Program-made: the position numbers and the translations under genes
Shown: positions 29,572 through 40,723 of the stretch, piece after piece
Layout: each line of letters starts with the position of its first letter
Numbering within the stretch: position 1 is the stretch's first letter
Notes under the pieces: generated by a model
The model's input: the letters and a program-made list of their open reading frames with translations, nothing else
What the model was told of the DNA's origin: nothing
The model's database searches: none
Source of the DNA: Haemophilus parainfluenzae
GTDB lineage: Bacteria > Pseudomonadota > Gammaproteobacteria > Enterobacterales > Pasteurellaceae
Assembly (NCBI RefSeq): GCF_014931375.1
Contig: NZ_CP063117.1
Span: 248,001 to 312,000 of the forward strand
Direction: 5' to 3'
DNA: 64,000 nucleotides

Positions 29572-30810
29572 TTAATTTTTATATTCGAGTTTTGGTGGTT
29601 TGTTATCAACGATGGTTTCTTCATCCACAATCACTTTTTGCAAGTTTTCGATTGAAGGTAAATCATACATCGTATCTAACAACACAGCCTCAACGATTGA
29701 GCGTAAACCACGCGCACCGGTTTTACGTTCAAGGGCTTTTTTCGCCATTGCTTTTAATGCTTCTGGGGTGAATTCAAGTTCCACATCTTCTAAGCCAAAT
29801 AATGCTTGATATTGTTTGGTCAGTGCATTTTTCGGTTGAGTCAGGATCTGAATCAACGCTTCTTCATCTAATTCGCTTAATGGCGCAATCATTGGAAGAC
29901 GACCAATAAATTCTGGAATCAAACCAAATTTCATTAAATCATCCGGCTCAACTTGACGGAATAATTCAGAAAGATTTTCTTTCTCTTCTTCCTTCTCTAC
30001 TTTCGCATCAAAACCAATTCCAGTATCAGTTTGTGTACGCTTACCGATGATTTTATCTAAGCCGGCAAATGCCCCACCACAGATAAAGAGGATTTTTGAG
30101 GTGTCCACTTTCAACATTTCTTGTTGAGGATGTTTACGTCCACCTTGTGGCGGTACAGACGCAATCGTACCTTCAATTAATTTCAACAAGGCTTGTTGCA
30201 CACCTTCACCAGACACATCACGAGTAATAGATGCGCCTTCTGATTTACGGCTAATTTTATCAATTTCATCAATATAGATAATGCCCTGCTCTGCTTTTTC
30301 TGTATCAGAATCGCAATTTTGCAATAATTTTTGCAGAACATTTTCCACGTCCTCGCCCACATAACCGGCTTCAGTTAACGTCGTCGCATCGGCCATAGCA
30401 AAAGGTACATTTAAACGACGCGCTAAGGTTTGTGCTAATAAGGTTTTACCGCTACCTGTTGGACCGATTAACAAGATGTTACTTTTACCTAATTCCACAT
30501 CATTGCTTTGGTGGTTCGTGCGTAAGCGTTTATAGTGATTATAAACCGCCACTGACAAGACTTTTTTCGCATAATCTTGCCCAATCACATAATCATCTAA
30601 GTGTGCACGAATTTCGTGTGGGGTTGGTAATTTTTCTTCAACTGCCAGTTCGCTAGGTGTTTCGATTTCACCACTGTCTTCTAACATACTGTGGCAAAGC
30701 TCGATACACTCGTTACAAATATAACCATCTGTACCCGCAATTAATTTACCTACTTCACTTTTCTCTCTTCCGCAGAAAGAACAGTGAAGATCATTATCAT
30801 TTGTTGTCAT
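29572..30810 (-). CDS. clpX: ClpXP protease ATP-binding subunit ClpX
   Basis: ClpX unfolds tagged proteins and feeds them to ClpP. The 412-residue protein has the N-terminal zinc domain (CSFCGREK ... CNECIELC, four cysteines). The AAA+ core has Walker [12 protein letters not shown], pore loop GYVGEDV, Walker [11 protein letters not shown], the [18 protein letters not shown] segment and the IGF-like ClpP-docking loop. It begins nine bases after clpP, so both are on one transcript. Confidence 0.99.
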   Translation of the reverse strand: MTTNDNDLHCSFCGREKSEVGKLIAGTDGYICNECIELCHSMLEDSGEIETPSELAVEEKLPTPHEIRAHLDDYVIGQDYAKKVLSVAVYNHYKRLRTNHQSNDVELGKSNILLIGPTGSGKTLLAQTLARRLNVPFAMADATTLTEAGYVGEDVENVLQKLLQNCDSDTEKAEQGIIYIDEIDKISRKSEGASITRDVSGEGVQQALLKLIEGTIASVPPQGGRKHPQQEMLKVDTSKILFICGGAFAGLDKIIGKRTQTDTGIGFDAKVEKEEEKENLSELFRQVEPDDLMKFGLIPEFIGRLPMIAPLSELDEEALIQILTQPKNALTKQYQALFGLEDVELEFTPEALKAMAKKALERKTGARGLRSIVEAVLLDTMYDLPSIENLQKVIVDEETIVDNKPPKLEYKN

Positions 30811-30819
30811 GTTAAATCC

Positions 30820-31401
30820 TTAACGTTTAATCAACACATCGTCCACTAAGCCGTAAGCTTTTGCTTCTTCTGCCGACATAAAGTTGTCACGATCGGTGTC
30901 TTTTTCGATACGCTCGATGCTTTGACCTGTATGGAAAGCAAGACGCTCGTTTAAGGTTTGTTTAATTTTTAAAATTTCTTGTGCGTGGATCTGAATATCT
31001 GATGCTTGTCCACGGAAACCACCTAACGGTTGGTGAATCATTACGCGTGCATTCGGTAATGCAGCACGTTTTCCTGCCGTACCACCCGCAAGTAAGAATG
31101 CGCCCATTGAGCAAGCTTGCCCAATACAAAGGGTACGCACATCCGGTTTAATAAATTGCATGGTATCGTAAATTGCCATACCCGCAGTCACAGAGCCACC
31201 CGGTGAGTTAATATAAATATTGATGTCTTTTTTCGGATCTTCTGATTCTAAGAAAAGTAGCTGTGCCACGATCAAATTTGCCATACGATCTTCTACTTCA
31301 CCACTCAAGAAGATCACGCGCTCTTTTAATAGGCGGGAATAAATGTCGTACGAACGTTCACCACGAGAGGTTTGTTCGACAACCATAGGAATTACACTCA
31401 T
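30820..31401 (-). CDS. clpP: ATP-dependent Clp protease proteolytic subunit ClpP
   Basis: ClpP is the serine protease chamber of ClpXP. The 193-residue protein starts [20 protein letters not shown], with the catalytic Ser in [11 protein letters not shown], His in [12 protein letters not shown] and Asp in [14 protein letters not shown]. It sits between tig and clpX, the usual tig-clpP-clpX order. A probable short propeptide precedes the mature start. Confidence 0.99.
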   Translation of the reverse strand: MSVIPMVVEQTSRGERSYDIYSRLLKERVIFLSGEVEDRMANLIVAQLLFLESEDPKKDINIYINSPGGSVTAGMAIYDTMQFIKPDVRTLCIGQACSMGAFLLAGGTAGKRAALPNARVMIHQPLGGFRGQASDIQIHAQEILKIKQTLNERLAFHTGQSIERIEKDTDRDNFMSAEEAKAYGLVDDVLIKR

Positions 31402-31464
31402 TTTTGCCCCTAAATATGTGCTAAAAAATCGGGCAATATTCTACCCGAAAATCAGTAAAAACAA

Positions 31465-31505
31465 AAATGCGGTCGCTTTTCATTGAAAAAAACAACCGCA
31501 CTTTT
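31465..31505 (-). terminator. Possible weak terminator after tig
   Basis: AAATGCGGT and ACCGCACTTTT are opposed across a 20-base AT-rich loop, with T-runs on the minus strand. One arm is a perfect uptake core (31495-31503), the other a near match. The long loop makes strong termination doubtful. Confidence 0.4.
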
Positions 31506-31546
31506 CGATGATATGCTTGTGAATTTAATTCACGTTCTATCAATTA

Positions 31547-32845
31547 TTATGCTTGTGGATTCATGATCTCATCAAATGAAGACGCTTTTTCAGTCACTTG
31601 AGCTTTAGCAAGAACGGCATCAACTGCTTGTTCTTCTAATACTACGTTGCGAATGTTGTTCATTAACTCTTCATTTTTGCTGTAATACTCAACAACTTCA
31701 GCTGGTTGTTCGTAAGCAGAAGCGATATCCGCGATCATTGCTTTCGCACGTTCTTCATCCGCTTTCAATTCGTTTGATTTGATCACTTCAGAGAATAATA
31801 AACCGACTTGAACACGACGTTTTGCATCCGCTTCAAATAATTCGCGTGGTAATTGTGCAGCTTGTTGTGCATTGCCACCGAAACGTTGTGCTGCTTGGTT
31901 ACGTAATACATTGATTTCTTCTTCTACTGCAGAAGCTGGAACATCAATTGGGTTTTGTTCGATTAAACCGTTGATTACTTGTTGTTTAACGCGAGAAACT
32001 AATGCATTTTTCAATTCTCGTTCCATATTTTTACGAATTTCTGCACGTAAATCTGCCACAGTTTTGGTGTTTGGACCAAATTTAGCAACGAACTCATCTG
32101 TTAATTCTGGTAATTCCATTTCTTCTACTTTTTTCAAGGTAATCGCAAATTTTGCATCTTTACCTTTTAAGTTTTCAGAATGGTATTCCGCAGGGAAAGT
32201 CACATTGATATCGAACTGTTCGCCTGCTTTGTGACCTACGATACCTTCTTCGAAACCAGGAATCATACGACCTTGTCCCATGAATAGAACGAAATCTGTT
32301 GCTTTACCGCCTTCGAATTCTTCGCCATCTACTGAACCAACGAAGTCGATGGTTACACGAGAATCTTCTTTAGCTGCTGCTTTGCTTTCAGCCCAAGTGG
32401 CTTGTTGTTTACGTAATACATCGATCATTTTATCGATATCAGCTTCAGTGATTTCAACAGTTGGTTTCTCAACTTTGATGTTTTCTAAACCTTTTAATTC
32501 AACTTCTGGGTACACTTCGAAAGTTGCAGTGAAGGATAAATCTTTACCTGGTTCGAACGTTTCGATTGCGAAAGTTGGACGACCTGCGATGTTGATTTTC
32601 TCAGCGATGACTGCGTCAAAGAAATGACGTGGTAATAAATCGTTTAATACATCTTGACGGATTGATGCGCCAAAACGTTGTTCAATGATGTGAGCTGGCA
32701 CGTGACCTTTACGGAAACCATCAACACGTACATTTTTTGCTGCACGTTTGAATTCTTCACGAGTTGCTTTTTCTACAGCTTCAGCTGGAACGGTGATCGT
32801 CACACGACGCTCTAAACCTTGAGTTGTTTCAATATTTAATGACAT
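31547..32845 (-). CDS. tig: Trigger factor (ribosome-associated chaperone)
   Basis: Trigger factor binds nascent chains at the ribosome exit and has prolyl isomerase activity. I start at ATG 32845 ([10 protein letters not shown], 432 residues), six bases after GAGG; the upstream TTG overlaps that site. The ribosome-binding signature [17 protein letters not shown] is at about 43-60. The FKBP-type domain (about 160-245, with [20 protein letters not shown]) and the C-terminal helical chaperone arms follow. It heads the tig-clpP-clpX block. Confidence 0.98.
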   Translation of the reverse strand: MSLNIETTQGLERRVTITVPAEAVEKATREEFKRAAKNVRVDGFRKGHVPAHIIEQRFGASIRQDVLNDLLPRHFFDAVIAEKINIAGRPTFAIETFEPGKDLSFTATFEVYPEVELKGLENIKVEKPTVEITEADIDKMIDVLRKQQATWAESKAAAKEDSRVTIDFVGSVDGEEFEGGKATDFVLFMGQGRMIPGFEEGIVGHKAGEQFDINVTFPAEYHSENLKGKDAKFAITLKKVEEMELPELTDEFVAKFGPNTKTVADLRAEIRKNMERELKNALVSRVKQQVINGLIEQNPIDVPASAVEEEINVLRNQAAQRFGGNAQQAAQLPRELFEADAKRRVQVGLLFSEVIKSNELKADEERAKAMIADIASAYEQPAEVVEYYSKNEELMNNIRNVVLEEQAVDAVLAKAQVTEKASSFDEIMNPQA

Positions 32846-33020
32846 TTGTAACCTCAATTAATGTTGCACTCGGTAAAAACCACACCGAACACGTTATTGT
32901 TTGTAAAAATAAAAAACCGCCAAATTATAGCGAAAGAAAATCAAACAGTCGATAGAAACCGGAAAATTCAATAGAAAACCGGCTAAAATTGCACAATTTA
33001 TCAACAATTTTTGATAAAGA

Positions 33021-33053
33021 AAAAAGTGCGGTCAAAAATAACCGCACTTTTTA
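33021..33053 (-). terminator. Terminator after kbp built from paired uptake signals
   Basis: AAAAAGTGCGGT-CAAAAATA-ACCGCACTTTTT (split for length), cores at 33024-33032 and 33041-33049, directly past the kbp stop. Confidence 0.88.
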
Positions 33054-33058
33054 TCGAA

Positions 33059-33499
33059 TTATAAACCTTTCGGTAAACGAATTTTTTGACCTGGGAAAAT
33101 CTTATCCGCGTCTTTAATCACTTCTTTGTTCGCTTCAACGATAGCGGTATATTTCGCGCCATTTCCATAAGCTTTCTCAGCGATTTTCCACAAGGTGTCA
33201 CCTTTTTGGATTACATAGAATGTTTCATCACTGCCTAAGGTTTCACCGTTATTGATGCTTGCATCGCTGGTTACTGAGTGGATACCTTGAATGTTACCTG
33301 CCATTAATACTGCTTTTTCTAATGCTGCGGCAGTTGATGCCACACCTTGGATATTTGCTACACCATTTTCAACGGTAACAGATAAGTTTTCTACACCTGG
33401 ATTATCTTCAGCGATGTGTTGAGTCACTGCTTTAGATGCATCTTCTTCTTTAGAGAAAACTTTCTTACCAATGTCACTGACAAAATCAAATAAACCCAT
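33059..33499 (-). CDS. kbp: Potassium-binding protein Kbp-like (BON + LysM)
   Basis: This 146-residue protein resembles E. coli Kbp/YgaU, a cytoplasmic potassium sensor. It has a BON domain at about residues 20-88 (NPGVENLSVTVENGVANIQG) and a C-terminal LysM domain at about 95-144 (YVIQKGDTLWKIAEKAYGNG; IFPGQKIRLPKGL). There is no signal peptide. Length matches E. coli Kbp (149). It is monocistronic with its own terminator. Confidence 0.92.
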   Translation of the reverse strand: MGLFDFVSDIGKKVFSKEEDASKAVTQHIAEDNPGVENLSVTVENGVANIQGVASTAAALEKAVLMAGNIQGIHSVTSDASINNGETLGSDETFYVIQKGDTLWKIAEKAYGNGAKYTAIVEANKEVIKDADKIFPGQKIRLPKGL

Positions 33500-33676
33500 T
33501 TTAAAGTTCCTTTTGTATGTTTGTTTAAGGGAGTATTACGATACTGAAATTCCCTTAAGAAGTCTATAAATCAGAGTGTAAAGCTATGTAAATATTTCAA
33601 GAAAACTGATCTAAAATTGACCGCACTTTGATAGAATACGCCGATTTTTAATTTACTCACACAAAAAGGACAAATT

Positions 33677-34513
33677 ATGCGTTGGGAAGGTCGTAGAGAA
33701 AGCTCAAATATTGAAGATAGACGTGGCTCTGGCGGCGGTAACTTCGGTGGCGGAAAAGGCGCCAGTGTACTCGGTATTATCATTCTTTTAGTCGGCGCTT
33801 ATTATGGTGTGGATCTTTCAGGCTTAGTGGGTACGCCTGATTTTTCAGGACAAAGCTCTCAACAATTAGAAACCCAAGAAGAACAGCAGCTTGCGAGTCT
33901 TTCTAAAGTTGTATTAGCCGATACTGAAACCGTTTGGGGACAATATTTCAGACAAATGGGTAAAACCTATAGCGAGCCAACCATGGTGCTTTACAATGGT
34001 GTAACGCCGACCGCTTGTGGTACGGGTCAATCTGCAATGGGTCCATTCTACTGCCCGAGCGATCGCAAAGTTTACCTTGATTTATCATTCTATAACGAAA
34101 TGAAAAATAAACTGGGTGCAGCAGGTGATTCAGCCTTTGCTTATGTGATTGCACACGAAGTTGGTCACCACGTACAAAATATGCTCGGCATTCTGCCGCA
34201 AGTGAATCGCGCACAACAAAGCAGCGATCGTAAAACTGCAAATCAACTTTCTGTTCAATTAGAACTTCAAGCTGACTGCTTCGCCGGTGTTTGGGCGAGC
34301 CAAGCGGTAAAAAGTGGTTTATTTGAACGCGGTGATGAAGAAAAAGCATTTAATGCAGCAGAAGCTGTGGGCGATGACCGTTTACAAAAACGCAGCCAAG
34401 GTTATGTGGTGCCTGATAGCTTCACTCACGGCACATCTGCACAGCGTCTAGAATGGTTTAGAAAAGGCTTACAAAGCGCTAATCCTTCTGTGTGTAATAC
34501 TTTTAACCAATAA
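33677..34513 (+). CDS. ypfJ: YpfJ-like neutral zinc metallopeptidase family protein
   Basis: This 278-residue protein of the PF04228 family has a Gly-rich N-terminus (RRGSGGGNFGGGKGAS), one membrane segment (about 35-50, VLGIIILLVGAYYGVDL), then an extracytoplasmic domain. The zinc motif is AHEVGHHVQN (HExxH), with a downstream LQADCFAGVWA Glu/Asp region as third-ligand candidate. It is an anchored, probably periplasm-facing metallopeptidase of unknown substrate. An uptake signal lies just upstream. Confidence 0.9.
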   Translation: MRWEGRRESSNIEDRRGSGGGNFGGGKGASVLGIIILLVGAYYGVDLSGLVGTPDFSGQSSQQLETQEEQQLASLSKVVLADTETVWGQYFRQMGKTYSEPTMVLYNGVTPTACGTGQSAMGPFYCPSDRKVYLDLSFYNEMKNKLGAAGDSAFAYVIAHEVGHHVQNMLGILPQVNRAQQSSDRKTANQLSVQLELQADCFAGVWASQAVKSGLFERGDEEKAFNAAEAVGDDRLQKRSQGYVVPDSFTHGTSAQRLEWFRKGLQSANPSVCNTFNQ

Positions 34514-34520
34514 AATCTTT

Positions 34521-34548
34521 AAGGCTGATTCATGTCAGCCTTTTTTAT
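34521..34548 (+). terminator. Terminator after ypfJ
   Basis: AAGGCTGA-TTCATG-TCAGCC followed by TTTTTTATTT, eight bases past the stop. Confidence 0.88.
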
Positions 34549-34568
34549 TTCTGTGCATTTCAGCATAA

Positions 34569-34601
34569 AAAAAGAGCGGTCAATTTTGACCGCTCTTTTT
34601 C
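34569..34601 (-). terminator. Terminator after ileS
   Basis: AAAAAGAGCGGTCAA and TTGACCGCTCTTTTT form a 15-bp stem with a two-base core gap between ypfJ and convergent ileS; T-runs are present on both strands. Confidence 0.88.
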
Positions 34602-34625
34602 TTTATGGTGTTTATGGTGTTAAGC

Positions 34626-37451
34626 TTACGCGAACTGACGTACTTCGCCGTTACCCGCTACGTTTTCCACACAACGTGGACAAAGTGTCGGATGTTCAGG
34701 ATTCACGCCGATTTTGTCAGAATAATGCCAGCAACGTGGACATTTTTCACCGTTAGAACGTGCAACGCTTACAGCAATTCCCTCTAACTCTCCCGTAGCT
34801 ACATTTGCAGGTTTGTCAGCTAATGGTTTCACTTCCGCTTTTGAGGTAATTAACACGAAACGTAATTCATTGCCTAATTGTTCTAACAATGCTCGATATT
34901 CATCGTTAGCATAAACTGTTACTTCTGCTTCTAAACCACCACCGATCACTTTATCATTACGGGCGATTTCTAATACACGGTTCACTTCAGAACGAACTTT
35001 AATCAGTTGTTGCCAGTAAGCATCATCTAATTTTTCATTCTCGCCTAAACCAAATAAGCCTTCGTAGAATTCTTCAGTAAAGACAAATTCTGCACGAGCA
35101 GTTGCGGTTTGTGGCAAGTAGCCCCAAATTTCATCTGCCGTGAATGACAAGATTGGTGCCATCCAACGAACTAATGCTTCTGCAATGTGCCATAACGCTG
35201 TTTGGCAGCTACGACGAGCAAGGCTGTCTGCTTTGGTGGTGTATTGACGGTCTTTAATAATATCAAGGTAGAACGAGCCCATTTCCACAGAACAGAAACG
35301 CATTAAACGTTGTACCACTGTGTGGAATTGATAGTTATCGTACGCGTCTTTAATTTCTTTTTGTGCATCTAACGCACAAGCTACCGCCCAACGATCCAAG
35401 CTAATCATATCTTCCGGTTTAACCGCATCACGTTGCGGATCAAAACCATTTAAGTTCGCTAATAAGAAACGTGCGGTGTTACGAATACGACGATAGCTAT
35501 CCGCGGCACGTTTTAAGATCTCATCAGAAACGGTCATTTCACCGGTATAGTCGGTAGAAGCGACCCATAAACGTAAAATATCACCACCGAATTTATCCAT
35601 GACTTCTTGTGGGGTTACGATGTTACCGATAGATTTTGACATCTTACGGCCTTGACCATCCACGGTGAAACCATGGGTTAATACTTGTTTGTATGGTGCT
35701 TTGCTGTCTGTTGCCGTAGAAAGCATTAAAGAAGACATAAACCAACCACGGTGTTGATCAGAACCTTCTAAATACATATTGATATCTTGACCGTTAAATT
35801 CTGGGCGATTCGCCACAACAGAAGAATAGGTTGATCCTGAGTCAAACCATACGTCAAGGGTATCAGGCACTTTGCGATAGGTTTCTGCGTCAGCCCCTAA
35901 TAATTCTTTTTCGTCTAAATCCCACCATGCTTGAATACCGGCTTTCTCTACACGTTTAGCCACTTCTTCAAGTAATTCTAAGGTACGCGGATGAAGCTCT
36001 TCGGTTTCTTTGTGCACGAATAAGGTCATCGGCACGCCCCAAGTACGTTGGCGGGAAATACACCAGTCTGGGCGGTATTCAACCATTTTCTCAATACGTG
36101 CTTGACCCCAATCTGGAATCCAACGTACACCTTTGATTTCACCTAAGGCTTGTTGGCGTAAACCTTGTGTTTCCATACCGATAAACCATTGTGGGGTTGC
36201 ACGGAAAATAATCGGGGTTTTGTGACGCCAGCAGTGTGGGTAGCTGTGTTTAATTTTCTCAACTTTTAATAAGTTGCCCACTTCTTGTAATTTTTCAACA
36301 ACCAATGGATTGGCTTCAAATACGCCTTTGCCTGCAAAGAATTCAGTCGTTGAAATAAATTTACCGTCATTAGATACGAGACCCGCCATTGGTAAATTAT
36401 ATTTTTGTCCAACAATAAAGTCGTCCAAACCGTGATCTGGTGCGGTATGAACTAAACCTGTACCACCATCAGTAGTCACGTGATCACCTAAAATCACTGG
36501 TACAGTGAAATCATAGAACGGATGATTAAAGCGTACTAACTCAAGCGCTTGACCTTTTACTGAACCTAACACTTCAACGTGTTCTACACCCACCGCTTTC
36601 GCCACAGATTCCACTAATTCAGCAGCTAAAATCACACGCTCATCGCCAAGTTGTACTAAGTTGTATTCTAAGTCTGCATTTACCGCAATCGCACGGTTAG
36701 ATGGCATTGTCCAAGGTGTGGTTGTCCAAATCACCGCAGATAATTTGCCATGGCCTTTGCCTACTGCGTTAAATTTCTCTTCAATTTCAACCGCACTTAC
36801 TGCTGGGAAACGAACATAGATAGATGGAGAAACTTTGTCTTCATATTCCACTTCTGCTTCTGCTAAAGAAGAGCCACAATCCAAACACCAATGCACTGGT
36901 TTTGAACCTTTGTATAAATGGCCATTCGCAATCACTTTACCGAGTGTACGGATGATGTTTGCTTCTGTGTTGAAGTTCATTGTTAAATAAGGATTATCCC
37001 AATCGCCTAACACACCTAAACGGATAAAATCTTTTTTCTGACCTTCTACTTGCTCTGCGGCGTATTCACGGCATTTTTGGCGGAATTCAGCTGCGGTCAC
37101 TTTCTCGTTTGGTTTGCCCACTAAACCTTCTACTTTTAATTCAATTGGCAAGCCATGACAGTCCCAACCTGGGATATAAGGCGAGTCAAAACCTAATGCA
37201 GTTTTAGATTTAACAATAATATCTTTCAGAATTTTATTAACGGCGTGACCGATATGAATATTGCCGTTCGCATATGGAGGGCCATCATGCAAAATAAAGG
37301 ATTTTTTGCCTTTAGTCGCTTGGCGGATTTTTTGATACAACTGTTTGTCATACCAATTTTTTAACATTACAGGTTCGCGTTTGGCTAGATCGCCACGCAT
37401 TGGGAAACCTGTTTCAGGTAAATTTAACGTGTTTTTGTAATCAACTGTCAT
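34626..37451 (-). CDS. ileS: Isoleucyl-tRNA synthetase
   Basis: IleS charges tRNA-Ile and edits valine. I start at ATG 37451 ([10 protein letters not shown], 941 residues), with GGA seven bases upstream; the TTG at 37463 overlaps it. Class I motifs are [15 protein letters not shown] (HIGH) and [10 protein letters not shown] (KMSKS). The editing domain has [14 protein letters not shown]. The C-terminal zinc site has CPRCWHYS and LCPRCVENV. It lies 32 bases downstream of ribF; ribF-ileS is a common pairing. Confidence 0.99.
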   Translation of the reverse strand: MTVDYKNTLNLPETGFPMRGDLAKREPVMLKNWYDKQLYQKIRQATKGKKSFILHDGPPYANGNIHIGHAVNKILKDIIVKSKTALGFDSPYIPGWDCHGLPIELKVEGLVGKPNEKVTAAEFRQKCREYAAEQVEGQKKDFIRLGVLGDWDNPYLTMNFNTEANIIRTLGKVIANGHLYKGSKPVHWCLDCGSSLAEAEVEYEDKVSPSIYVRFPAVSAVEIEEKFNAVGKGHGKLSAVIWTTTPWTMPSNRAIAVNADLEYNLVQLGDERVILAAELVESVAKAVGVEHVEVLGSVKGQALELVRFNHPFYDFTVPVILGDHVTTDGGTGLVHTAPDHGLDDFIVGQKYNLPMAGLVSNDGKFISTTEFFAGKGVFEANPLVVEKLQEVGNLLKVEKIKHSYPHCWRHKTPIIFRATPQWFIGMETQGLRQQALGEIKGVRWIPDWGQARIEKMVEYRPDWCISRQRTWGVPMTLFVHKETEELHPRTLELLEEVAKRVEKAGIQAWWDLDEKELLGADAETYRKVPDTLDVWFDSGSTYSSVVANRPEFNGQDINMYLEGSDQHRGWFMSSLMLSTATDSKAPYKQVLTHGFTVDGQGRKMSKSIGNIVTPQEVMDKFGGDILRLWVASTDYTGEMTVSDEILKRAADSYRRIRNTARFLLANLNGFDPQRDAVKPEDMISLDRWAVACALDAQKEIKDAYDNYQFHTVVQRLMRFCSVEMGSFYLDIIKDRQYTTKADSLARRSCQTALWHIAEALVRWMAPILSFTADEIWGYLPQTATARAEFVFTEEFYEGLFGLGENEKLDDAYWQQLIKVRSEVNRVLEIARNDKVIGGGLEAEVTVYANDEYRALLEQLGNELRFVLITSKAEVKPLADKPANVATGELEGIAVSVARSNGEKCPRCWHYSDKIGVNPEHPTLCPRCVENVAGNGEVRQFA

Positions 37452-37483
37452 GTTATTTTCCAATTTTATATTTCAATATAATT

Positions 37484-38410
37484 CTATTTTGCAAAAAAGG
37501 CTTTCGCTGTTTTTACGTCTTGTTCAATTTGAACTTTCAACGCTTCAAAAGACGGAAACTTTATCTCATCGCGAATCTTCTGGCAGAATTCCACTTCGAC
37601 CATTTGTCCATAAATATTCTGAGAAAAATCAAATAAATGAACTTCTAATAATTGTATCGTACCGTTAATGGTTGGGCGTTTTCCCATGTTAGCGACGCCG
37701 TTAAAAATCTCGCCCGATTTTAACCGCACTTTCACCGCATAAACCCCTTTTACTGGATTCACTTGGCGATGTAAGCGAACATTCGCGGTAGGAAAACCAA
37801 TGGTTCGCCCTAATTTATTGCCATGTATAACTCGACCCAAAATACGATAAGGCTTACCGAGTAAATTTTGCGCGTGCTGTAAATCATCTTTAGCCAACGC
37901 TTCTCGAATAGCGGTGCTACTGATACGTAACTCATCTAAACAGAAGGTGCGACTGTCTTCAACTTCAAAACCAAACTGCTTTCCGGCTTGTTGCAACATC
38001 GCAAAATTGCCTAAACGTTTCGCACCAAATTTGAAATCATCGCCAATGCTGAGAAACTTCACATTTAATTTGCGTACAAGCCAATCTTCAATAAATTGTT
38101 CTGCTGGAAGATCAGCAAAAGTGCGGTCAAATTTCGCGACGATCACCACATCCACACCCGCCTGAGCCAAATAATGCAATTTATCTCTTAATCGCATTAA
38201 GCGCGCAGGGGCTTTGTCGCCCATAAAATATTCACGCGGTTGTGGTTCGAAAAGCATCACCGCCATAGGTAAATTCAGCGCATTCGCTTTCTGACGAAGA
38301 TGACGCAAAATCGCCTGATGCCCCAAATGCACCCCATCAAAATTGCCAATGGTTAATGCGCACCCTGACAAATATGGCTGTGAATTATGAAGCCCACGAA
38401 TTAATTGCAT
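37484..38410 (-). CDS. ribF: Bifunctional riboflavin kinase / FAD synthetase RibF
   Basis: RibF phosphorylates riboflavin and adenylates FMN to FAD. The 308-residue protein has the N-terminal nucleotidyltransferase domain (TIGNFDGVHLGHQAIL, residues about 21-36; AIREALAKDDLQHAQNLLG) and the C-terminal kinase domain (HGNKLGRTIGFPTANVRL; KGVYAVKVRL). It lies between murJ and ileS on one strand. Two uptake signals lie inside the gene. Confidence 0.98.
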   Translation of the reverse strand: MQLIRGLHNSQPYLSGCALTIGNFDGVHLGHQAILRHLRQKANALNLPMAVMLFEPQPREYFMGDKAPARLMRLRDKLHYLAQAGVDVVIVAKFDRTFADLPAEQFIEDWLVRKLNVKFLSIGDDFKFGAKRLGNFAMLQQAGKQFGFEVEDSRTFCLDELRISSTAIREALAKDDLQHAQNLLGKPYRILGRVIHGNKLGRTIGFPTANVRLHRQVNPVKGVYAVKVRLKSGEIFNGVANMGKRPTINGTIQLLEVHLFDFSQNIYGQMVEVEFCQKIRDEIKFPSFEALKVQIEQDVKTAKAFFAK

Positions 38411-38459
38411 TACATCTTATCCAAAAAACAAAAAATAATCGGTGCATTATAGCGGTAAC

Positions 38460-40034
38460 TTAATGTTTTGTCAGTAAATGGTGTTTACGAACACCCAAGA
38501 GCACCAATACGCCTAAATAAACGACCGCAGCCAGCCCAATTAACCAAACCAACCAATAGATACGTATTAAAAATGTCATGGCAGCCCATTCTTGAATCAA
38601 CGGGCAGTTATACCAAACCAAACCGCCCATGGCTAAGGCTGCGCCTAAAACTTTCAGAAAAAAGACCGCACTTTTACGTGAAAAATGGTATACATCTTCT
38701 TTCGCTAAACCACGATAAAGCAAATAAGCATTTAAGGTTGCTGACATGGCAGAAGCAATCGCTAAACCCACATAACTAAATGGAATCGCCAAGACATTAA
38801 AGCCCATATTACTCACCATGGCGATGATCCCGATTTTCACGGGCGTTTTGGTATCTAGACGTGCGTAATAGCCATTAGCCAAGATCTTAATCAGCATAAA
38901 GCTAAGTAAACCGGCATTGAATGCCCATAAAGAATAAGAGGCCGCATGTACATCTGTTAAGGTAAAACTGCCACGCATAAACAATACCAGTAACATTGGT
39001 TGGGCTAACACGGCAATACCAATCGCAGCCGGCACGCCGAGTAATAAAATCATTCGTACGCCCCAGTCCATTGTATTGCGAAAATCAACCGCACTTTGGG
39101 AAGAATTATCTTCTCGATTCACATGATGGCGAGCAAGCGTCGGTAAAATCACAGTGGAAATCGCAATACCAAATAGCCCAAGCGGAAACTCTAATAGACG
39201 ATCAGAATAATAAAGCCAACTAATGGATCCCGTCATTAAGAAACTGGCAATGACCGTATCAAGCAGCAAGTTGATTTGACTTACGGAAACCCCGAACAAG
39301 GCAGGAATCATCAATCGACGGATTTTGGCTACCCCTTCATCATGCCATGCCCATTTTGGTTTTACGAGCAAGCCTGCTTTCTTCAAGAAAGGGATTTGGA
39401 ATAAAAATTGTAGTAAACCGCCTAAGAAGATCCCGATAGCAAGGGCAAGATCAGGATTGTCTAATCTTGGTGCGAGGAAAAGTGCGGTCGCAATCATGGC
39501 GATATTTAACAAAACAGGCGAAAACGACATCACGCCAAATTTGCCTATCGTATTTAAAATCGCGCCTGAAAGTGCCACAAAGGTGACGAACCATAAATAA
39601 GGAAAAGTAATTTTTAAGAGTAAAGATGCTTGTTCAAATTTGTGTGCATCGGGTCCGTCATTTAGCCAATCGGTAAACCAGCCCATCCCAAAGATCGCCG
39701 CCACAACAGGTGATCCCACCATAGCAAGCAAGGTGACAATACTGACTAAGCCGCCTAGCGTACCCGACACTTTCCCGATAAATTCTCTCGTTTTAGAAAG
39801 ATCGCCCGATTTTTGATATTCGGCTAACACAGGGACAAAAGCCTGAGAAAATGCCCCTTCCGCAAATAAACGACGTAAAAAGTTTGGGATACGGTTAGCG
39901 AATAGAAACACGTCCGCCGCTGCACCAGCACCGATTAAATGGGCAATCACCACATCGCGGACTAAACCTAACACACGGGACACTAATGTCATCCCACTCA
40001 CGATAATGCCGGATTTTAAAAGTCGTTTACTCAA
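38460..40034 (-). CDS. murJ: Lipid II flippase MurJ
   Basis: MurJ flips the peptidoglycan precursor lipid II across the inner membrane. The 524-residue protein has about 14 membrane segments and begins SGIIVSGMTLVSRVLGLVRDVVIAHL (in part), with family-typical PNFLRRLFAEGAFSQAFVPV and PLGLFGIAISTVILPTLARHH. It heads a murJ-ribF-ileS run on the minus strand. Three uptake signals lie inside the gene. Confidence 0.97.
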   Translation of the reverse strand: MSKRLLKSGIIVSGMTLVSRVLGLVRDVVIAHLIGAGAAADVFLFANRIPNFLRRLFAEGAFSQAFVPVLAEYQKSGDLSKTREFIGKVSGTLGGLVSIVTLLAMVGSPVVAAIFGMGWFTDWLNDGPDAHKFEQASLLLKITFPYLWFVTFVALSGAILNTIGKFGVMSFSPVLLNIAMIATALFLAPRLDNPDLALAIGIFLGGLLQFLFQIPFLKKAGLLVKPKWAWHDEGVAKIRRLMIPALFGVSVSQINLLLDTVIASFLMTGSISWLYYSDRLLEFPLGLFGIAISTVILPTLARHHVNREDNSSQSAVDFRNTMDWGVRMILLLGVPAAIGIAVLAQPMLLVLFMRGSFTLTDVHAASYSLWAFNAGLLSFMLIKILANGYYARLDTKTPVKIGIIAMVSNMGFNVLAIPFSYVGLAIASAMSATLNAYLLYRGLAKEDVYHFSRKSAVFFLKVLGAALAMGGLVWYNCPLIQEWAAMTFLIRIYWLVWLIGLAAVVYLGVLVLLGVRKHHLLTKH

Positions 40035-40219
40035 AATAGGGGTCTCTTCAAAAAAATTTGCCTTAATTGTATAGAATTTTTGTTTTTACGCTATATTCCA
40101 ACGAAAAAAACTGATAAAATCCTGCCCACATCGTTTGTGTGAGCCAATAGAAAGCGCTTTTTTTAAATAACGATGCTTACTTTCGGTTGTGTCTCACCGA
40201 AATCAACACAAATTATTCA

Positions 40220-40248
40220 TTGACAAAAGTATAAAAAATCGGCATATT
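40220..40248 (+). promoter_or_regulatory. Promoter of rpsT
   Basis: TTGACA (40220-40225), 17 bases, then CATATT (40243-40248; four of six matches), about 50 bases before the rpsT start. Confidence 0.6.
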
Positions 40249-40300
40249 CTACGCCCTTATTTTGTCATAATCATCTAACAGAAATTTTAGGAGTTTGACC

Positions 40301-40564
40301 TTGGCTAATATCAAGTCAGCAAAAAAACGCGCGGTTCAATCTGAAAAACGCCGCCAACACAACGCAAGCCAACGCTCTATGATGCGTACTTACATCAAAA
40401 AAGTATATGCTCAAGTAGCAGCAGGTGAAAAAGCAGCAGCTGAAGCAGCATTCGTTGAAATGCAAAAAGTTGTTGACCGTATGGCTTCTAAAGACTTAAT
40501 CCACGCTAACAAAGCAGCAAACCACAAAGCTAAATTAGCTGCTCAAATCAAAAAATTAGCGTAA
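40301..40564 (+). CDS. rpsT: 30S ribosomal protein S20 (TTG start)
   Basis: S20 binds 16S rRNA early in 30S assembly. The 87-residue protein reads (M)[25 protein letters not shown], which is the family N-terminus. The start is TTG at 40301, with AGGAG seven bases upstream; another TTG at 40295 is too close to that site. E. coli rpsT also starts with UUG, and its weak initiation is part of S20 autoregulation. The same may hold here. Confidence 0.97.
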   Translation: MANIKSAKKRAVQSEKRRQHNASQRSMMRTYIKKVYAQVAAGEKAAAEAAFVEMQKVVDRMASKDLIHANKAANHKAKLAAQIKKLA

Positions 40565-40590
40565 TTAAAGCATTAAAACAGCTTAAAAAT

Positions 40591-40617
40591 AAAACCGCAC
40601 TTTGGTGCGGTTTTTGT
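40591..40617 (+). terminator. Terminator after rpsT
   Basis: AAAACCGCAC-TTTG-GTGCGGTTTTTG. One arm is an uptake core (40594-40602). Confidence 0.88.
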
Positions 40618-40723
40618 TTGCCGTAAACCTCCTGCCACAAACACCTCATAACGAGCTTGCATTCCCTCCTTTAACCTGTAAACTACCCCACAACTTAAAA
40701 ATTAATCATAAAATAAACAATAA